Below the pieces are notes generated by a model. The model saw only the letters and a program-made list of their open reading frames with translations, searched no databases and was not told the DNA's origin. From NCBI GenBank assembly GCA_900541835.1, contig UQLL01000023.1, forward strand, positions 1-39,443: a DNA stretch of 39,443 bases. Reading direction: 5' to 3'. The position numbers were made by a program, and so were the translations under genes. Positions 23,780 to 31,953 of the stretch are shown in pieces (positions within the stretch are counted from its first letter, which is position 1; the number at the start of each line of letters is the position of its first letter). The DNA comes from an uncultured Porphyromonadaceae bacterium (GTDB taxonomy: Bacteria; Bacteroidota; Bacteroidia; Bacteroidales; Muribaculaceae).

Positions 23780-24711
23780 CCTGGCGCATCGAGCGCTACA
23801 CCCCCGACCGCAAGTCACTGTGGGACGACCTGACTGACGCCTCGCGCAACGCCACCTTCCTGCTACGGCGCGACTACATGGACTATCATGCCGACCGCTT
23901 CGCCGACTGCTCCCTCATCGCCATACGCGGCGACAAGCCCCTGGCGCTGCTGCCGGCCAACCTGCGCGACGGCCGGCTCTACTCCCACCAGGGCCTCACC
24001 TACGGCGGCTGGATACTGCCCAAGACAAAGATCGACGGCGCCGACATACTCGCACTCTTCGATGCCTGGCTCGCCTGGTGCCGCTCCGAACATGTCCGCG
24101 CCATCCACTACAAGCCCCTCCCCTGGATCTACGCCCGGCAGCCCGCCCAGGAAGACCTCTACGCGCTATGGCGCAACGGGTTCGTGCAAGAAAGCGTACT
24201 CCTTTCCTCGACCGTGTGCCTGAGCGACAATCCGGGCTTCGACTACCTCCGCCACCGCTATCTGCGCCGCGTGGCCGAGCAGGGAGTGACTGTCCGCGCC
24301 GACGTATCCCTGCGCGACTTCTGGCCCGTGCTCGAAGCCTGCCTGGGCGAACGCCACGCCGCCCGGCCCGTGCATGCCCTAACGGAGATGGAGCGACTGC
24401 AATCCCTCTTTCCCGACAACATACTGCTGCGGACGGTCCACGACGCCGACGGCCTGCAAGGCGGCGTGCTGCTCTATCGCACCGCCACCGTGGACCACTG
24501 CCAGTATATAGCCTCCACGGCCCGCGCCCGCGCCGGGCGCTACCTCCCATTCCTCTTCCGCCGCCTCATCGCCGATTGCCCCGGCCGCTTCTTCGACCTG
24601 GGCACCAGCAACGAGCAGGCCGGCCGCGTGCTCAACGCCTCGCTGCTTGCCAACAAATTCGGATACGGCGCCACCGGCGTAGCCTACACACAATATTACA
24701 TAGAGCTGTGA
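23776..24711 (+). CDS. GNAT/FemAB-like acyltransferase
   Basis: This 311-residue protein begins MTWRIERYTPDRKSLWDDL and continues with NATFLLRRDYMDYH and LYSHQGLTYGGWI. I recognise it as a Bacteroidales family with a GNAT/FemAB-like double fold. Such enzymes pass an acyl or aminoacyl group to amino sugars or peptidoglycan peptides; the substrate here is unknown. ATG 23776 overlaps the EnvC-like stop (ATGA). The frame is open a little further upstream, but this start gives the conserved N-terminus. It overlaps the flippase start by 4 nt, so a role in building a surface glycan is plausible. Confidence 0.7.
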   Translation: MTWRIERYTPDRKSLWDDLTDASRNATFLLRRDYMDYHADRFADCSLIAIRGDKPLALLPANLRDGRLYSHQGLTYGGWILPKTKIDGADILALFDAWLAWCRSEHVRAIHYKPLPWIYARQPAQEDLYALWRNGFVQESVLLSSTVCLSDNPGFDYLRHRYLRRVAEQGVTVRADVSLRDFWPVLEACLGERHAARPVHALTEMERLQSLFPDNILLRTVHDADGLQGGVLLYRTATVDHCQYIASTARARAGRYLPFLFRRLIADCPGRFFDLGTSNEQAGRVLNASLLANKFGYGATGVAYTQYYIEL

Positions 24712-26135
24712 AACGCACCGGCACGCTGTCGCAGAAAATACTTAAGGTGATGGCCCTCTTCACCGGGATGCAGTTCTTCACCATCCTCTGCACCATCGTC
24801 AAGACCAAGCTGGTGGCGCTATGGCTGTCGGCCGACGGTGTGGGCCTGTTCGGCATCCTCAACACCACGGTCGAGACCACGGCCACGCTCACCGACATGG
24901 GACTGAGGCAGAGCGCCGTGCGCGACGTGGCGCAGTCGGCAGGGAAGCCCTCACTCCTTGCCCGTACAGCCGCAGTGGTGCGGCGCTGGAGCCGACTGAC
25001 GGGCCTGCTGGGTGCCGTGGTCGTCAGCGCCCTCTGCCTGCCACTGTCGGCATGGTTCTTCGGCGACACGAGCCGCTGGTGGATGTTCGCGCTGCTGTCG
25101 GCGGCGATGCTGCTGAACGCCATCACCGGCGGCGAACAAGCCCTTCTGCAGGGTTCCCAGCGCCTAAAGGCCCTGCTCCGCTCCACCGCCTGGGGCGCCG
25201 TGGCCGGGTTGCTAATCTCCATCCCCCTCTTCCGCTGGTGTGGGCTCACAGGCGTCGTGTGGTCTGTAATAGCTTATGCCACAGCCGGTTGCGCAGCTGT
25301 ACTCATCAACCGCTTACGCCCGACAGGAAAGCCGTCGCTGACACGTCGGCAGGTGTGGAAAGAGGGGTCCGGCTTCATGCGCCTGGGGATGTGGATGGCC
25401 GTGGCGGCCTTCGTCACCAACATGGCGCAGATGACCTTCCTGGCCTACCTGGGGCGCATCGCCTCCCTGGCCGAGGTCGGCTACTACCAAGGCGGCGTAA
25501 CCCTGGTGGTGCGCTACATGGGACTCATCTTCACTGCCATGGGCATGGAGTTCTATCCCCGCCTGGCGGCCAACGCCTTCTCGCCGCGCCGCACCCAGAC
25601 ATTCGTCAACCACGAGGCACGAGTGCTTCTGACGGTGCTGATACCCGTCATAGCCCTCTTCCTTCTGCTGAGGGAATGGATAGTGCTGCTTCTCTACCGC
25701 CCCGAGTTCGAGGCCATGATACCCTTCATCTCGTGGGCCGTGCTGAGCTGCGTGTTCAAAGCCACGTCGTGGAGCATGGCCTACGTGATGCTGGCGCGCG
25801 GCGACGGACGCATCTACCTGCTTACCGAGGCCACCGACGCCCTCTGCGGCCTGGGTCTCTGCATCCTCGGCTACCACCTCTGGGGCTTGGCCGGCGTCGG
25901 CGTCGGCTATATCCTCTGGTATCTGCTCTATACCGCCATGGTGGGTTGCGTCTACCGCTTCCGCTATCGCCTGCGCCTGCGCCCGGCGACCCTTCTCCTC
26001 ACCCTCCTGTGCTTCCTGCTGGGCCTCGGCTGTCTCTGCGCCATGGACCTCCTTCCGTCGCCTTGGCGCTACTCCCTCCCGGTTCTCGTCGCCCTCGGCT
26101 CCCTCCCCTTCGTAGCCCGCATCTGGAAAAAATAA
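24708..26135 (+). CDS. Wzx-type oligosaccharide flippase
   Basis: This 475-residue membrane protein has about 12-14 hydrophobic helices and belongs to the polysaccharide biosynthesis/MATE-like flippase group that moves lipid-linked oligosaccharide across the inner membrane. Typical parts are LFTGMQFFTILCTIVKTKLVA and the Gly/Leu segment GLFGILNTTVETTATLTDMGLRQ. The start is a GTG at 24708 overlapping the preceding stop (GTGA); the long open frame upstream lies inside the GNAT gene. No polymerase or ligase is next to it. Confidence 0.85.
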   Translation: MKRTGTLSQKILKVMALFTGMQFFTILCTIVKTKLVALWLSADGVGLFGILNTTVETTATLTDMGLRQSAVRDVAQSAGKPSLLARTAAVVRRWSRLTGLLGAVVVSALCLPLSAWFFGDTSRWWMFALLSAAMLLNAITGGEQALLQGSQRLKALLRSTAWGAVAGLLISIPLFRWCGLTGVVWSVIAYATAGCAAVLINRLRPTGKPSLTRRQVWKEGSGFMRLGMWMAVAAFVTNMAQMTFLAYLGRIASLAEVGYYQGGVTLVVRYMGLIFTAMGMEFYPRLAANAFSPRRTQTFVNHEARVLLTVLIPVIALFLLLREWIVLLLYRPEFEAMIPFISWAVLSCVFKATSWSMAYVMLARGDGRIYLLTEATDALCGLGLCILGYHLWGLAGVGVGYILWYLLYTAMVGCVYRFRYRLRLRPATLLLTLLCFLLGLGCLCAMDLLPSPWRYSLPVLVALGSLPFVARIWKK

Positions 26136-26158
26136 AAGCGTACGCACGGCGTACACTT

Positions 26159-26260
26159 TCAAATCGCGCCTACGATTTCGTAATTACCTGACAATTGGAA
26201 ACCCAGGCTGAATCCACCTGCGCCTGCAAAAGTGTCAAGCACCTTAAATTTTACGCTCAT
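26159..26260 (-). pseudogene. N-terminal relic of a DNA (cytosine-5-)methyltransferase
   Basis: On the minus strand an ATG at 26260 opens a 33-codon frame containing VLDTFAGAGGFSLGFQ and ending NYEIVGAI before TGA. This is motif I of C5-cytosine methyltransferases (the SAM-binding FAGxGG..lGF) with the spacing and N-terminal position of a complete enzyme. The frame stops where motif II (the conserved Glu) should follow, and nothing recognisable continues. A GTACGC-acg-GCGTAC hairpin lies just beyond (26140-26154). The stretch is richer in A+T than its neighbours. I read it as the remains of a deleted restriction-modification gene. Confidence 0.75.
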
Positions 26261-26283
26261 ATCTGTTCAGTGTGTTGTGCTTG

Positions 26284-26291
26284 CAAAGCTA
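26284..26291 (-). promoter_or_regulatory. -7 box of the methyltransferase relic
   Basis: TAGCTTTG on the minus strand lies 23 nt before the relic's ATG. It is probably the original promoter and could still make a short RNA. The -33 element is poor. Confidence 0.4.
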
Positions 26292-26328
26292 TTCAAAAAT
26301 TTACGAACTCGTGCGAAAGTTTCCAGAC

Positions 26329-27432
26329 TCATTTTGCCATACGTTCCCAGGCGGAGAGAAGGCGGTCGGCGACGATGCGGACGTCGTTGTGGCGCTCCAC
26401 GAGCCGGCGACCTTCGCGCGAGCGGCGCTGCAGGTCGGCGCGGTCCAGAAGGATGGGCTCGAGGCGGTCGACGAAATTGTCGTGCCGCGGGTCGAGATTG
26501 ATGATCGGGCGCAGCTTCTCTTCGCCGATAAAGCGGTAATACTCCTCCTCGCCGCCGCTTATGACCACCTTGCCCATGGCCATGCTCTGCAAGGCGTTGG
26601 TGGCCGGAGTGTAGGAGTAGATTTGGTCGGCCACCACGTGGCAGCTGTCGGCCAGCCGCAGATATTCGTTCAAAGGCAGTCCCTCGGCCACCAGCAGCTC
26701 TATCTCGTCGGGATACCGCTCCTGGAGCTTCCGCAACTCCTTGTGCAGCAGGCGTATGCCCTTGTTGGGCGCCGTATTGGGCTTGATGGCCACCAGCACC
26801 CGCAGGGGACCGCCCGCCGGGATGGGGCTGTAGGCGAGGCGCCGCGTGTCGACGCCGATGCCGACGTAGTTCAGCCGGTCGCCGAAGATAGGCTGCCACA
26901 CCTTGTGATATTCGTAAAGAGCCGAGACGGCGCCGTCTACCTCCTCGTAGAGCGTGTCGGCCCATACCTTGTTGACCGGCAGCAGCCAGGAGTCGATGGT
27001 GTCGGAGCAATGCAAGGTGAACTCCGTCTGGCGCCCGTCGAAGCCATACTCGGAATACTCCAGAACGTTGCCGGCGAGCATCGCCTTGGCATAATAGTAG
27101 TCGGTGGAGCAGTGGCTCAGGAAGACGTGTCCGTTGTTGCGCTTCAGGCCGTTGAGGAAATAGCTCAGGCGCCCGGGGCGCAGGCGCAGGAAGTGGGCGT
27201 TGATGAGCTGCACCACGTCGTATCCCCTGAGCCGCTCAATGACGCGGCAGGCATTGTATAGGTATTTCACCGAGCCCACGAAGCCGGGCTGGCGGTGCAG
27301 GGTGATGTCGCGGTCGGTGTCCATGAACGTGGAGCCGTCGCTGACCACCGTGCACTGGTGGCCACGGCGCCGCAACTCCTCCGCCAGGCTGGCGTGGAAG
27401 CCCGAGTAGTCGCCTACGAAGAGTATCTTCAT
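26329..27432 (-). CDS. glycosyltransferase, GT-B fold
   Basis: This 367-residue cytoplasmic enzyme starts MKILFVGDYSGFHASLAEEL, typical of a GT4-like N-terminal domain. The C-terminal half has VLVAIKPNTAPNKGIRLL and a donor-binding stretch TPATNALQSMAMGKVVISGGEEEYY, where the glutamates would bind the nucleotide sugar. It resembles Bacteroidales glycosyltransferases of surface polysaccharide synthesis. The acceptor and donor are unknown. Start ATG 27432 is fixed by a -7 box 5 nt upstream; the longer open frame reads through a repeat. It faces the flippase gene tail to tail. Confidence 0.78.
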   Translation of the reverse strand: MKILFVGDYSGFHASLAEELRRRGHQCTVVSDGSTFMDTDRDITLHRQPGFVGSVKYLYNACRVIERLRGYDVVQLINAHFLRLRPGRLSYFLNGLKRNNGHVFLSHCSTDYYYAKAMLAGNVLEYSEYGFDGRQTEFTLHCSDTIDSWLLPVNKVWADTLYEEVDGAVSALYEYHKVWQPIFGDRLNYVGIGVDTRRLAYSPIPAGGPLRVLVAIKPNTAPNKGIRLLHKELRKLQERYPDEIELLVAEGLPLNEYLRLADSCHVVADQIYSYTPATNALQSMAMGKVVISGGEEEYYRFIGEEKLRPIINLDPRHDNFVDRLEPILLDRADLQRRSREGRRLVERHNDVRIVADRLLSAWERMAK

Positions 27433-27437
27433 GACTG

Positions 27438-27445
27438 CAAAGTTA
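27438..27445 (-). promoter_or_regulatory. glycosyltransferase -7 box, leaderless type
   Basis: TAACTTTG on the minus strand is followed by CAGTC and the ATG at 27432, predicting a leaderless mRNA. No clear -33 TTTG. Confidence 0.5.
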
Positions 27446-27454
27446 GTGAAAATA

Positions 27455-27602
27455 GTTGAGAGTCTATCGTTGGGACTGAGAGTCGCGGGCAGTCGGAACT
27501 CCGCCACCGCCTCCGAAGCCCGCTTCAGCGCGACGCTTCCCTTCCCGTAGAGCGGACGCACGAGCCGCGCGTCCCTACAGCCAGGACACTCAACTCTCGG
27601 CT
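27455..27602. repeat. composite GAGAG/REP-like repeat
   Basis: GTTGAGAGTC near the left edge and ACTCAACTCTCGG near the right edge frame a core hairpin GGACGC-(9 nt)-GCGTCC-CTAC (27554-27578). This is the longest copy seen and fills most of the space between the glycosyltransferase and porT. Confidence 0.55.
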
Positions 27603-27656
27603 GAAAAGCAATAACACGCCCCGGTCGTCCGTTTGCTTAAAAGCACACTTGGAACA

Positions 27657-28397
27657 ATGAACACCATAAACCGATATACCGTGCGGGCGGTGCGCCTGCT
27701 GCTCGTGGTGGCACTGCTGCTGGCAGTGCTCCCCGCCGCCGCGCAGAAGCGCAACGACAAGCTGCTCAACCGCCCGTACGCCGACCAGAAGCGCATCCAC
27801 CTCGGCTTCTCCGTCGGAATGCACCTCCAGGACCTCAAGCTCACCAACAACGGCCTGGCCAGCGACGACGGCCAGCACTGGTACAGCGAGGTGCCCGCCT
27901 ACAGCCCCGGCTTCTGCGTCAACGTGCTCGCCGACCTGCGCCTGCACAAGCACTTCAACCTCCGCTTCAGCCCGGGAATGTACTTCGGCAACAAGACGGT
28001 GCACATGCGCGAGAGCGGCTCCGGCCTGACCTGGACACAGGACATCAAGTCGGCATACGTAGTGCTGCCCGTCGACCTTAAGATCTCCGGCAACCGATAC
28101 ATCAACTCGCGTCCCTACGTCACCGTGGGCGGCATGGGCACCTTCGACGTCAGCAAGCGCCGCAGCGAGCCCATCTGGCTCAATACCACCGACTTCTACC
28201 TCACCCTCGGCATCGGCTGCGACTTCTACCTCCCTTTCTTCAAGTTCAACCCCGAGGTGAAGTTCTGCTTCGGCCTCAGCGACATCCTCAAGCATGACCG
28301 CCCAGACCTGGTCGACGACTACGAGACGATGAAGATCACCAACTCCCTGGCCAAGGCCAAGTCCAACATGATTGTCTTCACTTTCTACTTTGAATAA
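27657..28397 (+). CDS. porT: PorT-like outer-membrane protein of type IX secretion
   Basis: PorT is a small outer-membrane barrel required for type IX secretion in Porphyromonas gingivalis. This 246-residue protein has a signal peptide ending LPAAAQ (about 30), then IHLGFSVGMHLQDLKLTNNG, HFNLRFSPGMYFGNK and further amphipathic strands expected for an eight-strand barrel, ending with the aromatic strand MIVFTFYFE. ATG 27657 is taken over an in-frame TTG 24 nt upstream. It overlaps porP by a few bases and appears to lead the T9SS operon; no TAnnTTTG promoter is visible in the repeat-filled gap before it. Confidence 0.8.
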   Translation: MNTINRYTVRAVRLLLVVALLLAVLPAAAQKRNDKLLNRPYADQKRIHLGFSVGMHLQDLKLTNNGLASDDGQHWYSEVPAYSPGFCVNVLADLRLHKHFNLRFSPGMYFGNKTVHMRESGSGLTWTQDIKSAYVVLPVDLKISGNRYINSRPYVTVGGMGTFDVSKRRSEPIWLNTTDFYLTLGIGCDFYLPFFKFNPEVKFCFGLSDILKHDRPDLVDDYETMKITNSLAKAKSNMIVFTFYFE

Positions 28398-29385
28398 ATC
28401 ACGCCTACACATATTTCTCAGTGCGCTCCTCGTGGCGGCAGCCATGCTGGTGCCGGACTTCGGACGTGCGCAGTCGGACCCGCAGCTGACGCAGTACTGG
28501 GCCCTCCCGGCCTTCTACAACGCCGGAGCGGCCGGCAGCACCGACTACCTGCGCGTGCGCGGCGGAACGCGAATGCAGTGGATAGGCGTCGACGGCGCCC
28601 CACGCTCGTTCTTCATCCAGGCCGACTCGCCGCTGGCAATCGGCCGCAAGCGCATCGGCCTCGGCCTGCAGATGCAGCAGGAGAAGATAGGCCTCTTCTC
28701 CAACATGCTCATCGGCGCACAGGCCGCATACAAAATCAAGCTTTTCAAGGGCGAGCTCAGCGTGGGCGTGCAAATAGGATACTTCAACCAGAAGTTCAGC
28801 GGCTCGGAGGTCGTCACTCCCGGCGACGACGACTACCACGACCCGTCCGACGAGGCCATCCCCAAGCAGGACCTCAACGGCGCCGCCTTTGACCTCGGCG
28901 CCGGCATCTTCTACACCCGCCCCCGCTTCTGGGTCGGCGCCAGCGCCACGCACATCCTCAAGCCCACCATCAAGATGAGCCTCGAAGGCTCCGAGAACTC
29001 CGAATCCCAGGAGTTCGAGAGCGAGCTCGGCCGAATGGTCTATTTCATGGGCGGATGCAATTTCCCCATAAAAAACACGTTATTTGTATTGGAACCGTCG
29101 GCGCTGGTGAAGACCGACTTCAACTTCTTCACCGCCGAAGTCACCATGCGGGCCACCTACAACCGCTTCCTGACCTTCGGAGCCGCCTACCGCTACAACG
29201 ACGCCGTGAGCGCCATGCTCGGCGTCACCTTCAAGAACTTCTACCTCGGCTACAGCTACGACTACCCGCTGTCGGCAATCGGCAAGGCATCCTCCGGAAG
29301 CCACGAGATAGTGGCCGGATACCAGCTCAAGCTCGACTTCTCGGGCAAGAACAAGCACAAACACCGCTCCATACGCATCATGTGA
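28390..29385 (+). CDS. porP: PorP/SprF family T9SS outer-membrane protein
   Basis: PorP/SprF proteins are outer-membrane barrels that work with the PorK-PorN machine and, in some systems, anchor exported proteins. This 331-residue form has a signal peptide ending GRAQ and then the family opening SDPQLTQYWALPAFYNAGAAG. Barrel strands follow to YDYPLSAIGKASSGSHEI, another family hallmark. The start is a TTG: at 28390, overlapping the porT stop by 8 nt, or at 28372. No ATG allows a full signal peptide. porK follows after 63 nt. Confidence 0.88.
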   Translation: MNKSRLHIFLSALLVAAAMLVPDFGRAQSDPQLTQYWALPAFYNAGAAGSTDYLRVRGGTRMQWIGVDGAPRSFFIQADSPLAIGRKRIGLGLQMQQEKIGLFSNMLIGAQAAYKIKLFKGELSVGVQIGYFNQKFSGSEVVTPGDDDYHDPSDEAIPKQDLNGAAFDLGAGIFYTRPRFWVGASATHILKPTIKMSLEGSENSESQEFESELGRMVYFMGGCNFPIKNTLFVLEPSALVKTDFNFFTAEVTMRATYNRFLTFGAAYRYNDAVSAMLGVTFKNFYLGYSYDYPLSAIGKASSGSHEIVAGYQLKLDFSGKNKHKHRSIRIM

Positions 29386-29448
29386 CGCCACGGAGCCACA
29401 ACATAAAAACTAAAGTAACACCGGGTCCGCCCGGCCAAGCAAAGAAAT

Positions 29449-30915
29449 ATGAACACACTCAAAGCATATAACGCCCGGACACTGATGCACCTCGCGGTGG
29501 TGCTGGCAGCGGTAGGCTTCGGCCTGCTGTGCGTATCGTGCATGTCGTCGAAGGGCTCCCGCGCAGGCGGCGAGGTCACCGGCATCGGCGGCGCCGCATA
29601 TGCCGAACCCACACCCTACGGCATGGTGCTGGTGGACCGCGGCGCTTACAAGATGGGTCCGGCCAAGGACGACTCCGCCTGGAACATCAAGGCCAACCCC
29701 CGCGGCGTCTCCATCGAGTCCTTCTGGATGGACGAAACCGAGGTCACCAACTCCAAGTACAAGCAGTTCGTCTTCTGGGTGCGCGACAGCATCATCCGCG
29801 AGCGCCTCGCCGACCCCGCCTACGGCGGCAACGAGGCGTTCAAGATCGAGGAGGACAAGGAGGGCAACCCCATCACGCCCTACCTCAACTGGAACAAGGC
29901 CATCCCCTGGCGCAACGCCAACGAGGACGAGGCCCGCGCCATAGAGAGCGTATACCGCACCAACCCCATCACCGGGCGTCGCGAGCTCGACCCCACCCAG
30001 CTCAACTACCGTTACGAGACGTTCAACTACACCGCCGCCGCACAGCGGCGCAACCGCCTCGACCCCACCCGCCGCGAGTATAACACCGACATCGAGGTAG
30101 ACAACACTCCTCCCACCATCAGCAAGGACACCGCATACATCAACGAGGATGGCGTCATAGTGCGCGAGACAATCTCCCGCCCACTCAGCGGCGACTACGA
30201 CTTCCTCAACACGTACATAGTAAACGTGTATCCCGACACCACCGCCTGGATCAACGACTTCGAGAACGCTTACAACGAGCCCTACACCCGCATGTACTTC
30301 GCCCACGCCGGCTACAACGACTATCCCGTGGTAGGCGTGAGCTGGGACCAGGCCAACGCCTTCTCCAACTGGCGCACCGACTACCTCAAGCGCTCCCTGG
30401 GTCGCGAGAGCGCCTTCGTGGAGCCTTTCCGCCTCCCCACCGAAGCCGAGTGGGAGTTCGCCGCACGCGCCGGAAACTCCGAGAGCATGTACCCCTGGGA
30501 CGAGACTCTGCCCATGGACGAGCGCGGATGCTTCTACGCCAACTTCAAGCCCATGGAGGGCGACTTCGTGCGCGACGGGCACCTCATCACCTCGCGCGTG
30601 GGCACATTCAAGCCCAACGACTTCGGCCTGTATGACATGGCCGGAAACGTAAGCGAGTGGACCTCCACCGCCTACACCGAGAGCATCGACCGCCTCACCT
30701 CCGACATGAACCCCGAGTACCGCTACAACGCCGCCAAGGAAGACCCCTACAAGATGAAACGCAAGATCGTGCGCGGCGGCTCCTGGAAGGACGTGGGCCA
30801 CAACCTCCGCTCCGACCTCCGACAGTGGGAATACCAGAACGAGCAGCGCTCATACATCGGATTCCGCAACGTCCGCACACAGGTCGGATTCGCGCGCGGC
30901 ACAAAAAAGAAATAA
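29449..30915 (+). CDS. porK: T9SS ring lipoprotein PorK/GldK
   Basis: PorK/GldK is an outer-membrane lipoprotein that forms a large periplasmic ring with PorN around the secretion apparatus. The 488-residue protein has a lipobox CVSC (Cys31) and then a formylglycine-generating-enzyme-like domain (about 55-475). Visible features are YGMVLVDRGAYKMGP, WMDETEVTNSKYKQFV, PVVGVSWDQANAFSNW, RLPTEAEWEFAARAG and GNVSEWTS. The domain is used structurally in this family. It is followed 21 nt later by porL. Confidence 0.95.
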   Translation: MNTLKAYNARTLMHLAVVLAAVGFGLLCVSCMSSKGSRAGGEVTGIGGAAYAEPTPYGMVLVDRGAYKMGPAKDDSAWNIKANPRGVSIESFWMDETEVTNSKYKQFVFWVRDSIIRERLADPAYGGNEAFKIEEDKEGNPITPYLNWNKAIPWRNANEDEARAIESVYRTNPITGRRELDPTQLNYRYETFNYTAAAQRRNRLDPTRREYNTDIEVDNTPPTISKDTAYINEDGVIVRETISRPLSGDYDFLNTYIVNVYPDTTAWINDFENAYNEPYTRMYFAHAGYNDYPVVGVSWDQANAFSNWRTDYLKRSLGRESAFVEPFRLPTEAEWEFAARAGNSESMYPWDETLPMDERGCFYANFKPMEGDFVRDGHLITSRVGTFKPNDFGLYDMAGNVSEWTSTAYTESIDRLTSDMNPEYRYNAAKEDPYKMKRKIVRGGSWKDVGHNLRSDLRQWEYQNEQRSYIGFRNVRTQVGFARGTKKK

Positions 30916-30936
30916 CACAGACCCCAGCATACAGAA

Positions 30937-31950
30937 ATGGCAAAACTCCGTAAATACGCCAACGTCATAGAGCGCTTCCTGCACGGCAGCGCCGGCCAAC
31001 GCTTCTTCAACTTCGCCTACTCCATAGGCGCCGCCATCGTCATCTGGGGCGCACTGTTCAAGATCCTGCACCTGCCCGGCGGCTCCACCCTGCTCTGTGT
31101 GGGCATGGGCACCGAGATTGCGATGTTCATCCTCACCGCCTTCGACCGCCCGCCCAAGGACTACTCCTGGGAGGAAGTCTTCCCCGTGCTCGACAGCCAC
31201 GACCCCGAAGACCGTCCCTTCGTCCGAGGCGCGGGCGCCACCGTGGCAAATAACACCGAAGGCGAACCTGTGGGAACGCACCCCGGAGCGTCCGCATCCC
31301 CCGCTCCCGCAGCATCCCCGGCCGCCGTGGCCGCCGGAGTGCCCGTCATCGCCGAGGCCCTCACCCCCGAGGACGCCGAGTCCCTACCCGACTCAGTCAC
31401 CCGCATGGCCGCCGCCACCGACCAGCTCACCCAGGCCGCATCCCTGGCACAGGCCTCCCAGGACTACCTCGCACAGGTCCAGGGCATAGCCGACCAGCTT
31501 GCCCAGCTCCGCTCCACCACCGAGGCACTCAACCAGGTTAGCAACACGCTGCTCGACTCATACCGCGCCATCACCGACAACTCCGACCTCATCAACCAGT
31601 CCTCCACCGGATACGTCTCCCAGATGGAGAACCTCAACCGCAACATCGGCGGCCTCAACACCATCTACGAGATCCAGCTCCGCAGCATATCCTCGCAGCT
31701 CGAGAGCATAGACCGCGTCAACCGCGGCCTCAAGGACATCCGCGACATGTACGAGAAGTCGGCCCACGAATCCTCCCGCTACTGCGAGGAGACCGAGCGC
31801 ATGGCCCGCTACATGAAGCAGCTCAACAGCGTATACGAAAAAATGATCACCGCCATGACCATCAACATGGCCAACCCCATGATGGGCGGAGTGGCGGCGC
31901 CCCAGCAGCAGGCCGACGCCAACCCATTCGCACCCGTCAACAACGATTAA
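30937..31950 (+). CDS. porL: T9SS inner-membrane motor protein PorL/GldL
   Basis: PorL/GldL and PorM/GldM form the proton-driven rotary motor that powers type IX secretion and, in gliding relatives, motility. The 337-residue protein has two membrane helices (about 22-45 and 48-69). Lys42 and Glu60 lie in or beside them, in positions resembling the charged residues used for proton flow in GldL (inference from position). A Pro/Ala-rich linker and long cytoplasmic coiled coils (about 145-310) follow. The start ATG is 21 nt after porK, and porM begins 3 nt after the stop. Confidence 0.95.
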   Translation: MAKLRKYANVIERFLHGSAGQRFFNFAYSIGAAIVIWGALFKILHLPGGSTLLCVGMGTEIAMFILTAFDRPPKDYSWEEVFPVLDSHDPEDRPFVRGAGATVANNTEGEPVGTHPGASASPAPAASPAAVAAGVPVIAEALTPEDAESLPDSVTRMAAATDQLTQAASLAQASQDYLAQVQGIADQLAQLRSTTEALNQVSNTLLDSYRAITDNSDLINQSSTGYVSQMENLNRNIGGLNTIYEIQLRSISSQLESIDRVNRGLKDIRDMYEKSAHESSRYCEETERMARYMKQLNSVYEKMITAMTINMANPMMGGVAAPQQQADANPFAPVNND

Positions 31951-31953
31951 GCG

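Noticed and set aside
24821..26191. 456-codon plus-strand frame overlapping the flippase gene
   Set aside because: Its translation is Arg/Gly/Pro/His-rich and has no domain, while the other frame codes for a clear membrane flippase.
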